The translations under genes were made by a program, and so were the position numbers. From Rhodobacter sp. (GTDB taxonomy: Bacteria > Pseudomonadota > Alphaproteobacteria > Rhodobacterales > Rhodobacteraceae), in contig PNND01000095.1 in assembly GCA_013824045.1 (NCBI GenBank), positions 1 through 13,703 on the forward strand: DNA of 13,703 nucleotides, given 5' to 3'. The notes under the pieces were generated by a model. That model was not told where the DNA came from. It did no database searches and saw only the letters and a program-made list of their open reading frames with translations. Below, in pieces: positions 1-6,202 of the stretch (its first letter is position 1; every line of letters starts with the position of its first letter).

Positions 1-748
1 CGACGCCGGTGACCTTGCCTTCGTCATTGTGCAGAATCTTGGCAACGTGGGAGCGTTCGCGCACCTCGAGGTTGCCGGTGGCTTCGCCTTCGGGGATGTC
101 GGTATAGGCGGCGGACCATTTCGCCCCCCATTTGCAACCCTGGAAGCAGAAACCGGTTTGCTGGCACGCGATCCGGCTGGAGTTTTCGTTGGAGGATTCG
201 ATGGCCATGCGGCCAGTGCTCACCTCTTTGTAGCCCAGCGCGAGTGCACCTTTTTCAAAGACCTTGTAGTTGTTGTTGCCGGGCAGACCGGGCCGGTTTC
301 CGGTGCGGGTGACGCCCAGCTTGTCTTCGGCCTTTTCATACCACGGGGCCATTTCGGCGGCGTCGATCGGCCAGTCGAGAAGCGAAGCCCCTTCGACCGC
401 GCCATAGGTGGTGAGCGCCTTCCATTCATGGTCTTGGAACCGGAGCGATGCACCGGCCCAATGGGTGGTGGTGCCGCCGACCGCTTTTACGATCCATGCC
501 GGCAGACCGCCGAAATCCTTGGCAACGCGCCACGAACCGCTGGTGGTGCGGGCATCGAGCCAAGCCAGCTGGGAGAAGCTTTCCCATTCATCATTGATGT
601 AATCTTCGGGGAGGTAGCGCCCCCCCGCTTCGAGCGCCACGACCTTGACGCCCTTTTGCGCCAATTCGTTTGCCAGAACGCCACCGCCTGCGCCGGTGCC
701 GATGATGACGACCACGGAGTCGTCGGTCAGGTCAAATTTCGCAACCAT
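1..748 (-). CDS. GMC-family FAD-dependent oxidoreductase, large (catalytic) subunit, partial (3' end outside window)
   Basis: Flavoprotein of the glucose-methanol-choline family, probably oxidising a sugar, sugar acid or alcohol; the substrate cannot be read from the sequence. The first 249 residues are visible and the gene leaves the window at base 1. The dinucleotide-binding loop GTGAGGG (17-23) is followed by E40 in VVALEAGG, the residue expected to hold the FAD ribose. GGTTTHWAG (91-99) is the N-terminal GMC motif. Three cysteines (195, 201, 205) in CQQTGFCFQGC resemble the Cys motif of gluconate 2-dehydrogenase-like large subunits. The ATG at 748 is 14 bases after the stop of the Tat-signal gene, and the G-rich run between them serves as ribosome site. 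There is no signal peptide, so export would rely on the Tat signal of the partner. Family assignment is firm; substrate is open. Confidence 0.9.
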   Translation of the reverse strand, partial: MVAKFDLTDDSVVVIIGTGAGGGVLANELAQKGVKVVALEAGGRYLPEDYINDEWESFSQLAWLDARTTSGSWRVAKDFGGLPAWIVKAVGGTTTHWAGASLRFQDHEWKALTTYGAVEGASLLDWPIDAAEMAPWYEKAEDKLGVTRTGNRPGLPGNNNYKVFEKGALALGYKEVSTGRMAIESSNENSSRIACQQTGFCFQGCKWGAKWSAAYTDIPEGEATGNLEVRERSHVAKILHNDEGKVTGV

Positions 749-762
749 TGGTCAGCCCCCCC

Positions 763-1302
763 TTACAGCCAGTTGATGTCGTCAAAGCCGCGCTCGATGT
801 AGCCACCGAGCGAGAAGCTTTCGCCTTCGTAGCCAAAGATCGGCCACAGGGCTTTCTGGTTGTAGAGGCCGGTCACGAGGCCCGCGCGAATGGTCTGGAA
901 GAACACGCCGCCTTCAATGGCCTTGAGCACAGCGACGCGGTCTTCTTCCCAGCCGATCGACAGGTAATCGGCATGGCCTGCCGCCGTTGCGGCGGCGTTG
1001 AGTTCGGTGATGCCCGCCTCGACCTGTTCGGCATTTTCGGCGCTGTCATAGCCCTTGACCGCGATGGCATAGAATTCGTCAGCCACCTGATCATGCGGAT
1101 AGATGTCGCGCGCCATCTGGATGAGGGTTGCCATCGATTCCGGTTTGATTGCGGTGGTTTCCATCGCCCAGGCGGCATTGCCCGATGCGACGAAGCCCGC
1201 GCCGACGACGAAGCTGGCCCCTGCCGCGACAGAACGCGACAGTAGCTGGCGGCGGGTAAGGCCGAGGCCCTTTGGCCTTTCGCCCTTAAGTGGTTTTGTC
1301 AT
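763..1302 (-). CDS. Tat-exported small subunit, gluconate 2-dehydrogenase subunit 3-like
   Basis: A 179-residue protein whose N-terminus is a twin-arginine signal: TRRQLLSRS, then a hydrophobic stretch ending near GNAAWAMET. The mature part (MARDIYPHDQVADEFYAIAV and the C-terminal GYIERGFDDINWL) resembles the small subunit of gluconate 2-dehydrogenase-like complexes, which accompanies the GMC flavoprotein and may carry it through the Tat system. The catalytic gene begins 14 bases downstream, so the two should be co-transcribed and act together in the periplasm. An upstream in-frame ATG exists at 1368, but the ATG at 1302 is preceded by a strong GGAGGA ribosome site six or so bases away and puts the twin arginines near the N-terminus. 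The cytochrome c subunit of three-part members is not visible; it could lie left of the window. Confidence 0.83.
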   Translation of the reverse strand: MTKPLKGERPKGLGLTRRQLLSRSVAAGASFVVGAGFVASGNAAWAMETTAIKPESMATLIQMARDIYPHDQVADEFYAIAVKGYDSAENAEQVEAGITELNAAATAAGHADYLSIGWEEDRVAVLKAIEGGVFFQTIRAGLVTGLYNQKALWPIFGYEGESFSLGGYIERGFDDINWL

Positions 1303-1373
1303 TGTCTCCTCCCTGAGCATGACGGTTTTGGGTAGGATGGCGGGCGGCTCCTCCGATCCGCGCGCCACCGGGT

Positions 1374-1769
1374 TCAGAGGTAGCGACCGGCCCTTTGCAG
1401 CACCTCGATCTGGTAGCCGTCCGGGTCGGCGATGAAGAAGAAGCGCGCGATGACCGCGCCGCCGGGGGCGAAATCCACCAGCTTGCGCGGGGCAAGCCCG
1501 GCCGCAGTCAGGCGGGCGTGTTCGGCATCGACGTCACTGACGGAAAAGGCGAGGTGGCCATAGCCATCGCCCAGATTGTAGGGCTCGGTCCGGCCCTTGT
1601 TGATGGTCAGTTCCAGTTCGAACCCGGTTTCCGGGTTGGAGAGGTAGACCAGCGTGAAGCTGTCAAAATCCAAGCGATCCGCGACCTTGAGCCCGAAGGC
1701 CGTGTCGTAGAACGCGAGGGAGCGTGCTTCGTCGAGCACGCGGATCATGCTGTGAATGGCCTTGGCCAA
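1374..1769 (-). CDS. VOC-family glyoxalase I-like protein (lactoylglutathione lyase-like), TTG start
   Basis: A 131-residue vicinal-oxygen-chelate protein with the layout of bacterial glyoxalase I, which isomerises the hemithioacetal of methylglyoxal and glutathione. The four metal-ligand positions of E. coli GloA all have counterparts: H6 (AIHSMIRV), E53 (ELELTINKG), H72 (YGHLAFSV) and E122 (GYQIEVLQ). The length matches the family. The start is a TTG at 1769 with GGAGG six bases before it. The first in-frame ATG (codon 8) would remove ligand H6, so TTG is preferred. The gene lies between the ribbon-helix-helix gene (95-base gap) and the Tat-signal gene (71-base gap), all on the same strand. 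An aldehyde-detoxifying role beside a dehydrogenase would fit, but that is inference. Other VOC activities remain possible. Confidence 0.85.
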   Translation of the reverse strand: MAKAIHSMIRVLDEARSLAFYDTAFGLKVADRLDFDSFTLVYLSNPETGFELELTINKGRTEPYNLGDGYGHLAFSVSDVDAEHARLTAAGLAPRKLVDFAPGGAVIARFFFIADPDGYQIEVLQRAGRYL

Positions 1770-1775
1770 GGTCTT

Positions 1776-1780
1776 CCTCC
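1776..1780 (-). promoter_or_regulatory. Ribosome binding site fixing the TTG start of the VOC gene
   Basis: The minus strand reads GGAGG, then the six bases AAGACC, then TTG at 1769. This is ideal spacing and supports the rare TTG start over the downstream ATG at codon 8. Confidence 0.7.
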
Positions 1781-1836
1781 GTCAGGTCTTTTGGACTGTC
1801 CTGAGGGGAAGTGTGCGGGCGTTCCGATCGGTGCGG

Positions 1837-1854
1837 GTAGTAGGTCTATACTAC
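1837..1854. repeat. 18-bp inverted repeat upstream of the VOC gene (operator-like)
   Basis: GTAGTA, six bases (GGTCTA), then TACTAC: two perfect 6-bp arms. It lies in the 95-base gap between the ribbon-helix-helix stop and the VOC start, about 68 bases before the TTG. It could be a repressor or activator site, or a weak hairpin in a read-through transcript. No T-run follows it on the minus strand, so it is not a normal terminator. Confidence 0.45.
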
Positions 1855-1864
1855 GCGCATCTTT

Positions 1865-2161
1865 TCATTCGGCGGCGAGGGCGTGGGCGGCGCGCGTCTG
1901 GGCGCGCTGATCCATGTGGATCAGGCAGGCGCAGCGCAGAAGCGAGGTGAAGTTCTCCGGCTCGCCCCGTTGTTCAAGGACTTCGGAGTGGAGTTTGGAG
2001 ACGAAGGCGGGGGTGGCGGTGCCCTCAGACGCGGCGATATCGTCGATGATTTCCCAGAATGCGCGCTCAAGGCGGATGCTGGTGCTTTGGCCGTTCAGTC
2101 GCAGGCGGCGCGTGATGCTTTCATAACGAGCGGGGTCTTGCCCCGCGAAAACCTGGCACAT
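1865..2161 (-). CDS. Ribbon-helix-helix domain protein (RHH_4-like), putative small DNA-binding regulator
   Basis: A 98-residue protein. Residues about 17-80 (RRLRLNGQSTSIRLERAFWE, then a helix IIDDIAASEG and NFTSLLRCACLIHM) match the pattern of the short alphaproteobacterial ribbon-helix-helix proteins: a basic strand, the TSIRLE segment entering the first helix, and a conserved NF-S-LR-CL ending. Members of this fold bind DNA as dimers, but targets of this subfamily are largely unknown to me. The ATG at 2161 has AAGGGAGG nine bases ahead. It is divergent from the permease pair and first of the minus-strand group, so it could control either; no direct evidence shows which. The C-terminal tail after residue 83 is Ala/Arg-rich. 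Confidence 0.75.
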   Translation of the reverse strand: MCQVFAGQDPARYESITRRLRLNGQSTSIRLERAFWEIIDDIAASEGTATPAFVSKLHSEVLEQRGEPENFTSLLRCACLIHMDQRAQTRAAHALAAE

Positions 2162-2210
2162 CGGTTGTTCCTCCCTTCGATGATCCCTCCGGCGGATGGA
2201 TGATGATCAA

Positions 2211-2240
2211 AGTAAAGCGGTCTGTGGCAGGGCAAGGCAA
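2211..2240 (-). promoter_or_regulatory. Possible promoter of the ribbon-helix-helix gene
   Basis: The minus strand shows TTGCCT (2240-2235), an 18-base spacer and TTTACT (2216-2211), each 4 of 6 against the sigma-70 boxes. It would give a leader of about 43 bases including the ribosome site. Matches are modest, so this is a suggestion only. Confidence 0.3.
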
Positions 2241-2263
2241 GAGCGTCGGACCTAGACCATAGT

Positions 2264-2280
2264 CGCAATCGCCGATTGCG
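2264..2280. repeat. 17-bp perfect palindrome between divergent genes (operator-like)
   Basis: CGCAATCG, a central C, then CGATTGCG: two perfect 8-bp arms. It is 63 bases before the first permease ATG and about 103 bases before the divergent ribbon-helix-helix ATG, the place expected for a transcription-factor site. The arms are AT-containing in GC-rich surroundings, and no T-run follows, which argues against a terminator. The binding protein is unknown. Confidence 0.55.
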
Positions 2281-2342
2281 GTGCGTTGCATGGGGGCGGG
2301 ATACGTGCAGGTATTGGGTAAGGCCGAGGCAGGCAGGGGCGG

Positions 2343-3209
2343 ATGAAACCTTATCGAAATGAGGCTTGGCTGCTGATGCTGCCCGCGGCGGCGGTGATGG
2401 CCTTTGTGGGGGTTATCCCACTGGTGGCGGTGTTCAACTATTCGCTGCATGACATCTTTTCCCTGCAGGATGTGCATTGGGTGGGGGTGGAGTGGTATGA
2501 GGAGATCATCACCTCGAGCCGCTTTCACGCGAGCCTTGGGCGGAGCCTGCTGTTTTCCGCCGTGATCCTGCTGGTGCAGGTGCCGCTAGGGATCGGGATC
2601 GCGCTGCTGTTGCGGGGGGCGGGGCGTTGGGCGGTGGTGGTGCTGATGCTGGTGGCGCTGCCGTTGGTGGTGCCGTGGAACATGATCGCAATGATGTGGC
2701 TGGGGCTGATCGACCCGCAGACGGGGATCGTGGGGCAGGCGCTGGCGGCGGCGGGGATCGGGTTCGACTGGAAATTCACCGCGCTGCACACGTGGGTGCT
2801 CTTGGTGGTGATGGATACATGGCACTGGATCGGGCTGGTGGTGATCCTTGCCTATGCGGGGCTGTCGGGGATTTCGCCGGATTACTATCGCGCGGCGGCG
2901 ATTGACGGGGCGTCGCGGGTAGCGGTGTTCCGGTTCATCGAATTGCCGAAGATCGCGGGGCCGCTGGGCATCGTGCTTCTGCTGCGGTTTGTGGACAGTT
3001 TCATGATCTATACCGAGGCCTTTGCCATCAATGCAGGCGGGCCGGATATGGCCACGCATTTTCTGGCGATTGATCTGGGGGAGGAGATCAAGGGGTTCAG
3101 CTATGGGTCGGCGGCGGCGCGGTCGATGGTCTATTTCCTGATCGTGATCACGGTGGTCTGGGCATTCGTGCGGATCAGCGGCCTGTCGCGGCAGGAGGAG
3201 CGGAGATGA
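2343..3209 (+). CDS. ABC transporter permease, MalF/UgpA type, resembling glycerol permease GlpP
   Basis: A 288-residue inner-membrane permease with about six hydrophobic segments (roughly 9-32, 67-90, 98-120, 150-172, 205-225, 262-278). The ATPase-docking EAA loop is at 182-204, with AAAIDGA and then IELPKI. From memory of the family, the stretches VVMDTWHW, RFVDSFMIYTE and SMVYFLI are close to GlpP of the rhizobial/rhodobacterial glycerol importer, so a glycerol or small-polyol substrate is a reasonable guess rather than a demonstrated one. The start at 2343 overlaps the TGA of an 18-codon upstream ORF; its ribosome site is weak (G-rich, close to the ATG). It overlaps the next permease by four bases (ATGA). 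No ATPase, binding-protein or DUF2160-type gene flanks it, which is odd for this family. The reading frame looks intact. Confidence 0.85.
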   Translation: MKPYRNEAWLLMLPAAAVMAFVGVIPLVAVFNYSLHDIFSLQDVHWVGVEWYEEIITSSRFHASLGRSLLFSAVILLVQVPLGIGIALLLRGAGRWAVVVLMLVALPLVVPWNMIAMMWLGLIDPQTGIVGQALAAAGIGFDWKFTALHTWVLLVVMDTWHWIGLVVILAYAGLSGISPDYYRAAAIDGASRVAVFRFIELPKIAGPLGIVLLLRFVDSFMIYTEAFAINAGGPDMATHFLAIDLGEEIKGFSYGSAAARSMVYFLIVITVVWAFVRISGLSRQEERR

Positions 3210-3997
3210 AGGGGGTGATCCTGCGGGTGGCCGTCTTTGCAGCGGTGGCGGCGTTCATCCTGCTGCCGTTGGCGCAAACCTTTTTGTTAAGCTTCATGTC
3301 CACCCTGCCGCGCGAGGGGATGGTGGAGGGGGAGTGGAGCCTGATCAACTATCGCAACATCGCCGCCGATCCGGCGCTGACCGGATCGATCGTCAATTCG
3401 ATGATCTACGTGGTTCTGAACGTGGTTCTATGCATCGGGGCGGGGTTGCCTGCCGCCTATGCGCTGTCGCGGTATCGGTTCGTGGGTGACCGGCATTTTC
3501 TGTTCCTGCTGCTGGCGTTCCGGGTGACGCCGCCGGTGGTGCTGTCGCTGCCGATTTTCATCCTGTTTGCCAATGCGGGGCTGGTGAACACGCCGGTGGG
3601 CATTGCGCTGGTGCATTGCCTGTTCAACCTGCCCATCGCGATCTGGATTTTGGAAAGCTTTATCTCAGCAATCCCGAAGGAATTTGATGAGACCGCCTTT
3701 ATCGACGGGCATTCCTTGCCATCTTTCCTGCTGCGTCATCTGGTGCCTGCGATCGCGCCGGGGATCGGGGTGGCGGCGTTCTTCTGTTTCATTTTCTCAT
3801 GGGTGGAGGTGGTTTTCGCCCGCATCCTGACGGTGACGGCGGGCAAGCCGATCACCATGGCGATCAACGCCCTGTTCGGGTTTCAGACGGATATCGGGCT
3901 GGTCATGGCGATGACGGTGGTGTCGCTGTTGCCGGGTCTTGGAATGATCTGGTTCGTGCGCAACCATATCGCGCGGGGCTTTGTGATGCGCGCCTGA
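3206..3997 (+). CDS. ABC transporter permease, MalG type, resembling glycerol permease GlpQ
   Basis: A 263-residue inner-membrane permease, partner of the preceding one. The EAA loop is at about 159-182 (EFDETAFIDGHS, then HLVPAIAPG). The segments NSMIYVVLN, LPAAYALSRYRFVGD and GVAAFFCFIFSWVE recall GlpQ of the alphaproteobacterial glycerol importer. A typical pore would be a heterodimer of this protein and the upstream permease, driven by two cytoplasmic ATPase domains and fed by a periplasmic binding protein, none of which is in the window. The ATG at 3206 overlaps the previous stop as ATGA and has AGGAGG seven bases ahead, which implies coupled translation. The protein ends with HIARGFVMRA and looks complete. 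Substrate is inferred only. Confidence 0.85.
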   Translation: MKGVILRVAVFAAVAAFILLPLAQTFLLSFMSTLPREGMVEGEWSLINYRNIAADPALTGSIVNSMIYVVLNVVLCIGAGLPAAYALSRYRFVGDRHFLFLLLAFRVTPPVVLSLPIFILFANAGLVNTPVGIALVHCLFNLPIAIWILESFISAIPKEFDETAFIDGHSLPSFLLRHLVPAIAPGIGVAAFFCFIFSWVEVVFARILTVTAGKPITMAINALFGFQTDIGLVMAMTVVSLLPGLGMIWFVRNHIARGFVMRA

Positions 3998-4264
3998 GCC
4001 GGTGCCGGACAGCGCCGGAAATCGCCGCAATCTGGTGAAGCCAGCCGATTCGGGCGACCCATGCGCCAGAGATTTCTTGCGTGACAGGCGGTCCTGTAGA
4101 CCCTTCGCTGGGCTTCAACGGTGTGGCCAGCGATCAATCTGATGTGCGATCCACAGAAAAGTGGCAAGAATGCGGCAAAGACGGCCTTTAAGGTCGTTAA
4201 CACCTATTGCCATATCACTGGGTGAAGATCAGTTTTGGCGAAACGCGTTTCACAGGAGGAATTC
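3998..4264. other. Intergenic region between the permeases and the exported protein
   Basis: These 267 bases contain no credible gene. A 7-bp inverted repeat (TCGCTGG at 4105-4111, CCAGCGA at 4127-4133, 15-base loop) is the only arm pair I noticed, without a T-run. One loose DnaA-box-like 9-mer (CGATCCACA, 4147-4155, 7 of 9) is isolated. I could not identify a convincing promoter for the downstream gene. Confidence 0.5.
4254..4260 (+). promoter_or_regulatory. Strong ribosome binding site setting the start of the exported protein
   Basis: AGGAGGA followed by four bases and ATG at 4265. It favours this start over an in-frame ATG at 4235, which would place ten charged or polar residues before the signal peptide. 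Confidence 0.75.
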
Positions 4265-4798
4265 ATGCGCAACATTCTTGGGGCTTTTGCCTTGGCTGCC
4301 GTGATGGCCTCTCAGGCCGGTGCAGCGACGATCAGCGGCGAGACAAACCCGATTGTCGGGCAGAGCTACACCTATATCTACAGCCCTGACACACCGTCGC
4401 TTACGCCGGGATATATCAGCTATGAGTTGAATATCGCCGTGAATGACCTGAGCGATGCGGTGGACGAAGTGTGGTTCTCGTTCAGCGGGCCAACCTATCC
4501 GGCAAGCAATTCGTTTTCCTTCGACTGGGTCTTCAACGTGACCGGCCCGGCTGTTCTGAGTGTGCGGTCCGTGCTTGTGACCTTCTTCGAGACCGGCTTT
4601 CAGTTTCCCGAGGATGTGCAGTTCTTCGAAAAGGAAGATGGCACCCTGTTCCGCGGCCAGAACAGCGAAGCAGTGACCCTGAAGGCAAACGTGTCTGTGG
4701 TTCCGATTGGCGGAACGCTGCCGCTGATGCTGTCGGCGCTGGGGCTGATCGGCTGGGCCGCGCGTCGGCGCGCAAAGTCCGGCGCCCTTCCTGCATGA
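4265..4798 (+). CDS. Secreted protein with VPLPA-CTERM-like C-terminal sorting signal
   Basis: A 177-residue exported protein of unknown function. Residues 1-20 (MRNILGAFALAAVMASQAGA) form a Sec signal peptide with an AXA-type cleavage site. The mature body is Ser/Thr/aromatic-rich and looks like a beta-strand-rich extracellular domain; no family is recognisable. The C-terminus is tripartite: a short VPIGG (146-150), a hydrophobic stretch TLPLMLSALGLIGWA (151-165) and an arginine cluster RRRAK (167-171). That is the plan of exosortase/rhombosortase-style sorting tails, closest to the VPLPA-CTERM type of Rhodobacteraceae but with VPIGG in place of VPLPA and eight extra residues after the arginines. 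Such proteins are usually processed by a membrane protease and linked to surface or extracellular matrix. It stands alone and ends at a hairpin shared with dnaA. Confidence 0.75.
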   Translation: MRNILGAFALAAVMASQAGAATISGETNPIVGQSYTYIYSPDTPSLTPGYISYELNIAVNDLSDAVDEVWFSFSGPTYPASNSFSFDWVFNVTGPAVLSVRSVLVTFFETGFQFPEDVQFFEKEDGTLFRGQNSEAVTLKANVSVVPIGGTLPLMLSALGLIGWAARRRAKSGALPA

Positions 4799-4806
4799 AG
4801 AAGGAA

Positions 4807-4833
4807 CCCGGGGCGTTTCACGCCCCGGGGTTT
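4807..4833. terminator. Hairpin terminator between convergent exported-protein gene and dnaA
   Basis: CCCGGGGCG (4807-4815), loop TTTCA, CGCCCCGGG (4821-4829), then G and TTT. The 9-bp GC stem is eight bases after the plus-strand stop and directly behind the dnaA TAA (4834-4832). The T-run is short in both directions (GTTTAT on plus, GGTTCCTTCTT on minus), so it probably serves both genes but may not be very efficient. Confidence 0.7.
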
Positions 4834-6202
4834 ATCCCTGAAGTTGACGGCGCAGCATTTGCAGATCGTCGTTCAACTGGCTGTCGGTTGCCATCAGTTC
4901 TTCGATCTTGCGCACGCCATGCATGATGGTGGTGTGGTCACGCCCGCCGAAGCGGCGGCCGATTTCCGGCAGGCTGCGGGGCGTCAACTGCTTGGCCAGA
5001 TACATCGCGATCTGGCGGGGGCGGGCGATGGTGCGGACGCGCTTCGGACCGATCATATCTGACAGGCGGATATTGTAATGTTCGGCCACCTTGCGCTGAA
5101 TTTCCTCGATCGTGAGCTTGCGGTCGGAGGCGCGGAGGATATCAGCAAGGCAATCCTGCGCCAGTTCCAGCGTGATTTCACGGCCCACCAGTGAGGCGAA
5201 GGCGAAAAGGCGCGTCAGCGCCCCTTCGAGGACACGGACATTGGTGGTGATGCGGTGGGCGAGGAATTCCAGCACGCCATCGGCCAGCACAAGGCCACGA
5301 TACTGCGAGCGGTAGAGTTCCACCTTTTGTTGCAGGATGCCGAGGCGAAGTTCGTAATCGGTGGGATGCAGATCGACCACCAGCCCGCATTGCAGCCGCG
5401 ATTTGATGCGGTCTTCGAGATCTTTGATTTCGCCCGGCGCGCGGTCGGCGGAGATGACGATCTGCTTGTTCTGATCGACCAGCGCGTTGAAGGTGTGGAA
5501 GAATTCTTCCTGCGTGCTGTCCTTGCCCGCGATGAATTGCACATCATCGACCATCAGCACATCGACGGACCGGAAGAGTTCCTTGAAATCCATGATCTGG
5601 CGTTCGCGCAGGGCCTGAACGAAGCGATACATGAATTGTTCGGCCGAAAGGTAGAGCACCCGCAGATGCGGCTGGCGGGTTTGCAGCTCATGCGCGATGG
5701 CATGCATCAGGTGGGTCTTACCAAGGCCGACGCCACCATAGAGGAACAGCGGGTTGAAGCTGACGGGCCCGCCTTCGGCCACACGGCGGGCGGCGGCATG
5801 GGCCAGTTCGTTGGGCTTGCCCACGACGAAACTGTCAAAGGTGAAGCGGGCATCGAGCGGGGCGCCCGGCACATCATCATGGTCATTGCTGCGGGCAGGC
5901 TGCTTCGCGCGCGGCGCCGAGGACACGGGGCGGGCGGCGGGCGCATCCTGAGCGGCGGGGCGGTTTGCGACAGCAAATTCCACCCGTTCGACTTGTGCGC
6001 CGGCGGTGTTCATCTGGGCGCGGATGTGATCCGAAAAGTTGCGCGAGACCCAATCCCCGAAAAAGGAGGTGGGCACTTCAAAACGGGCGACACCCTGTTT
6101 GAGGTCGGAAAACTTTAACGGTTCGATCCAGGTGACATAGTTGTTTCGGCCAACCCTCTTGATCAGCTCCTCGCGGACCAAACCCCAAGTTTCGTTCGTC
6201 AT
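4832..6202 (-). CDS. dnaA: Chromosomal replication initiator protein DnaA
   Basis: A 456-residue AAA+ ATPase that binds DnaA boxes and opens the replication origin. Domain I (about 1-75) starts MTNETWGLVREELIKRVGRN and carries NYVTWIEPL. A Pro/Ala-rich linker follows (about 80-120). The AAA+ domain has Walker A GGVGLGKTH (156-164), Walker B VLMVDD (215-220) and the arginine-containing sensor segments (DRIKSRL). The C-terminal DNA-binding domain ends with GGRDHTTIMHGVRKI (419-433), the DnaA signature that contacts the box. An extension to 6271 is open but has no family similarity; the ATG at 6202 matches the usual start. Its ribosome site (AGGA) is unusually close, only three bases before the ATG. 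A long leader with small hairpins precedes it. Length is usual for the order. Confidence 0.98.
   Translation of the reverse strand: MTNETWGLVREELIKRVGRNNYVTWIEPLKFSDLKQGVARFEVPTSFFGDWVSRNFSDHIRAQMNTAGAQVERVEFAVANRPAAQDAPAARPVSSAPRAKQPARSNDHDDVPGAPLDARFTFDSFVVGKPNELAHAAARRVAEGGPVSFNPLFLYGGVGLGKTHLMHAIAHELQTRQPHLRVLYLSAEQFMYRFVQALRERQIMDFKELFRSVDVLMVDDVQFIAGKDSTQEEFFHTFNALVDQNKQIVISADRAPGEIKDLEDRIKSRLQCGLVVDLHPTDYELRLGILQQKVELYRSQYRGLVLADGVLEFLAHRITTNVRVLEGALTRLFAFASLVGREITLELAQDCLADILRASDRKLTIEEIQRKVAEHYNIRLSDMIGPKRVRTIARPRQIAMYLAKQLTPRSLPEIGRRFGGRDHTTIMHGVRKIEELMATDSQLNDDLQMLRRQLQG

Noticed and set aside
2121..2528. 135-codon minus-strand ORF spanning the divergent region and the permease start
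   Set aside because: It overlaps the ribbon-helix-helix start and the permease N-terminus, is His/Pro-rich, and shows no ribosome site or domain.
4188..4199. CtrA-type site (TTAA-N7-TTAA) upstream of the exported protein gene
   Set aside because: The two TTAA halves in TTTAAGGTCGTTAAC are five bases apart rather than seven, so the match is not canonical.
5255..6118. 287-codon plus-strand ORF antisense to dnaA
   Set aside because: It lies wholly within dnaA on the opposite strand, has no recognisable domain, and its composition is that of a shadow frame.
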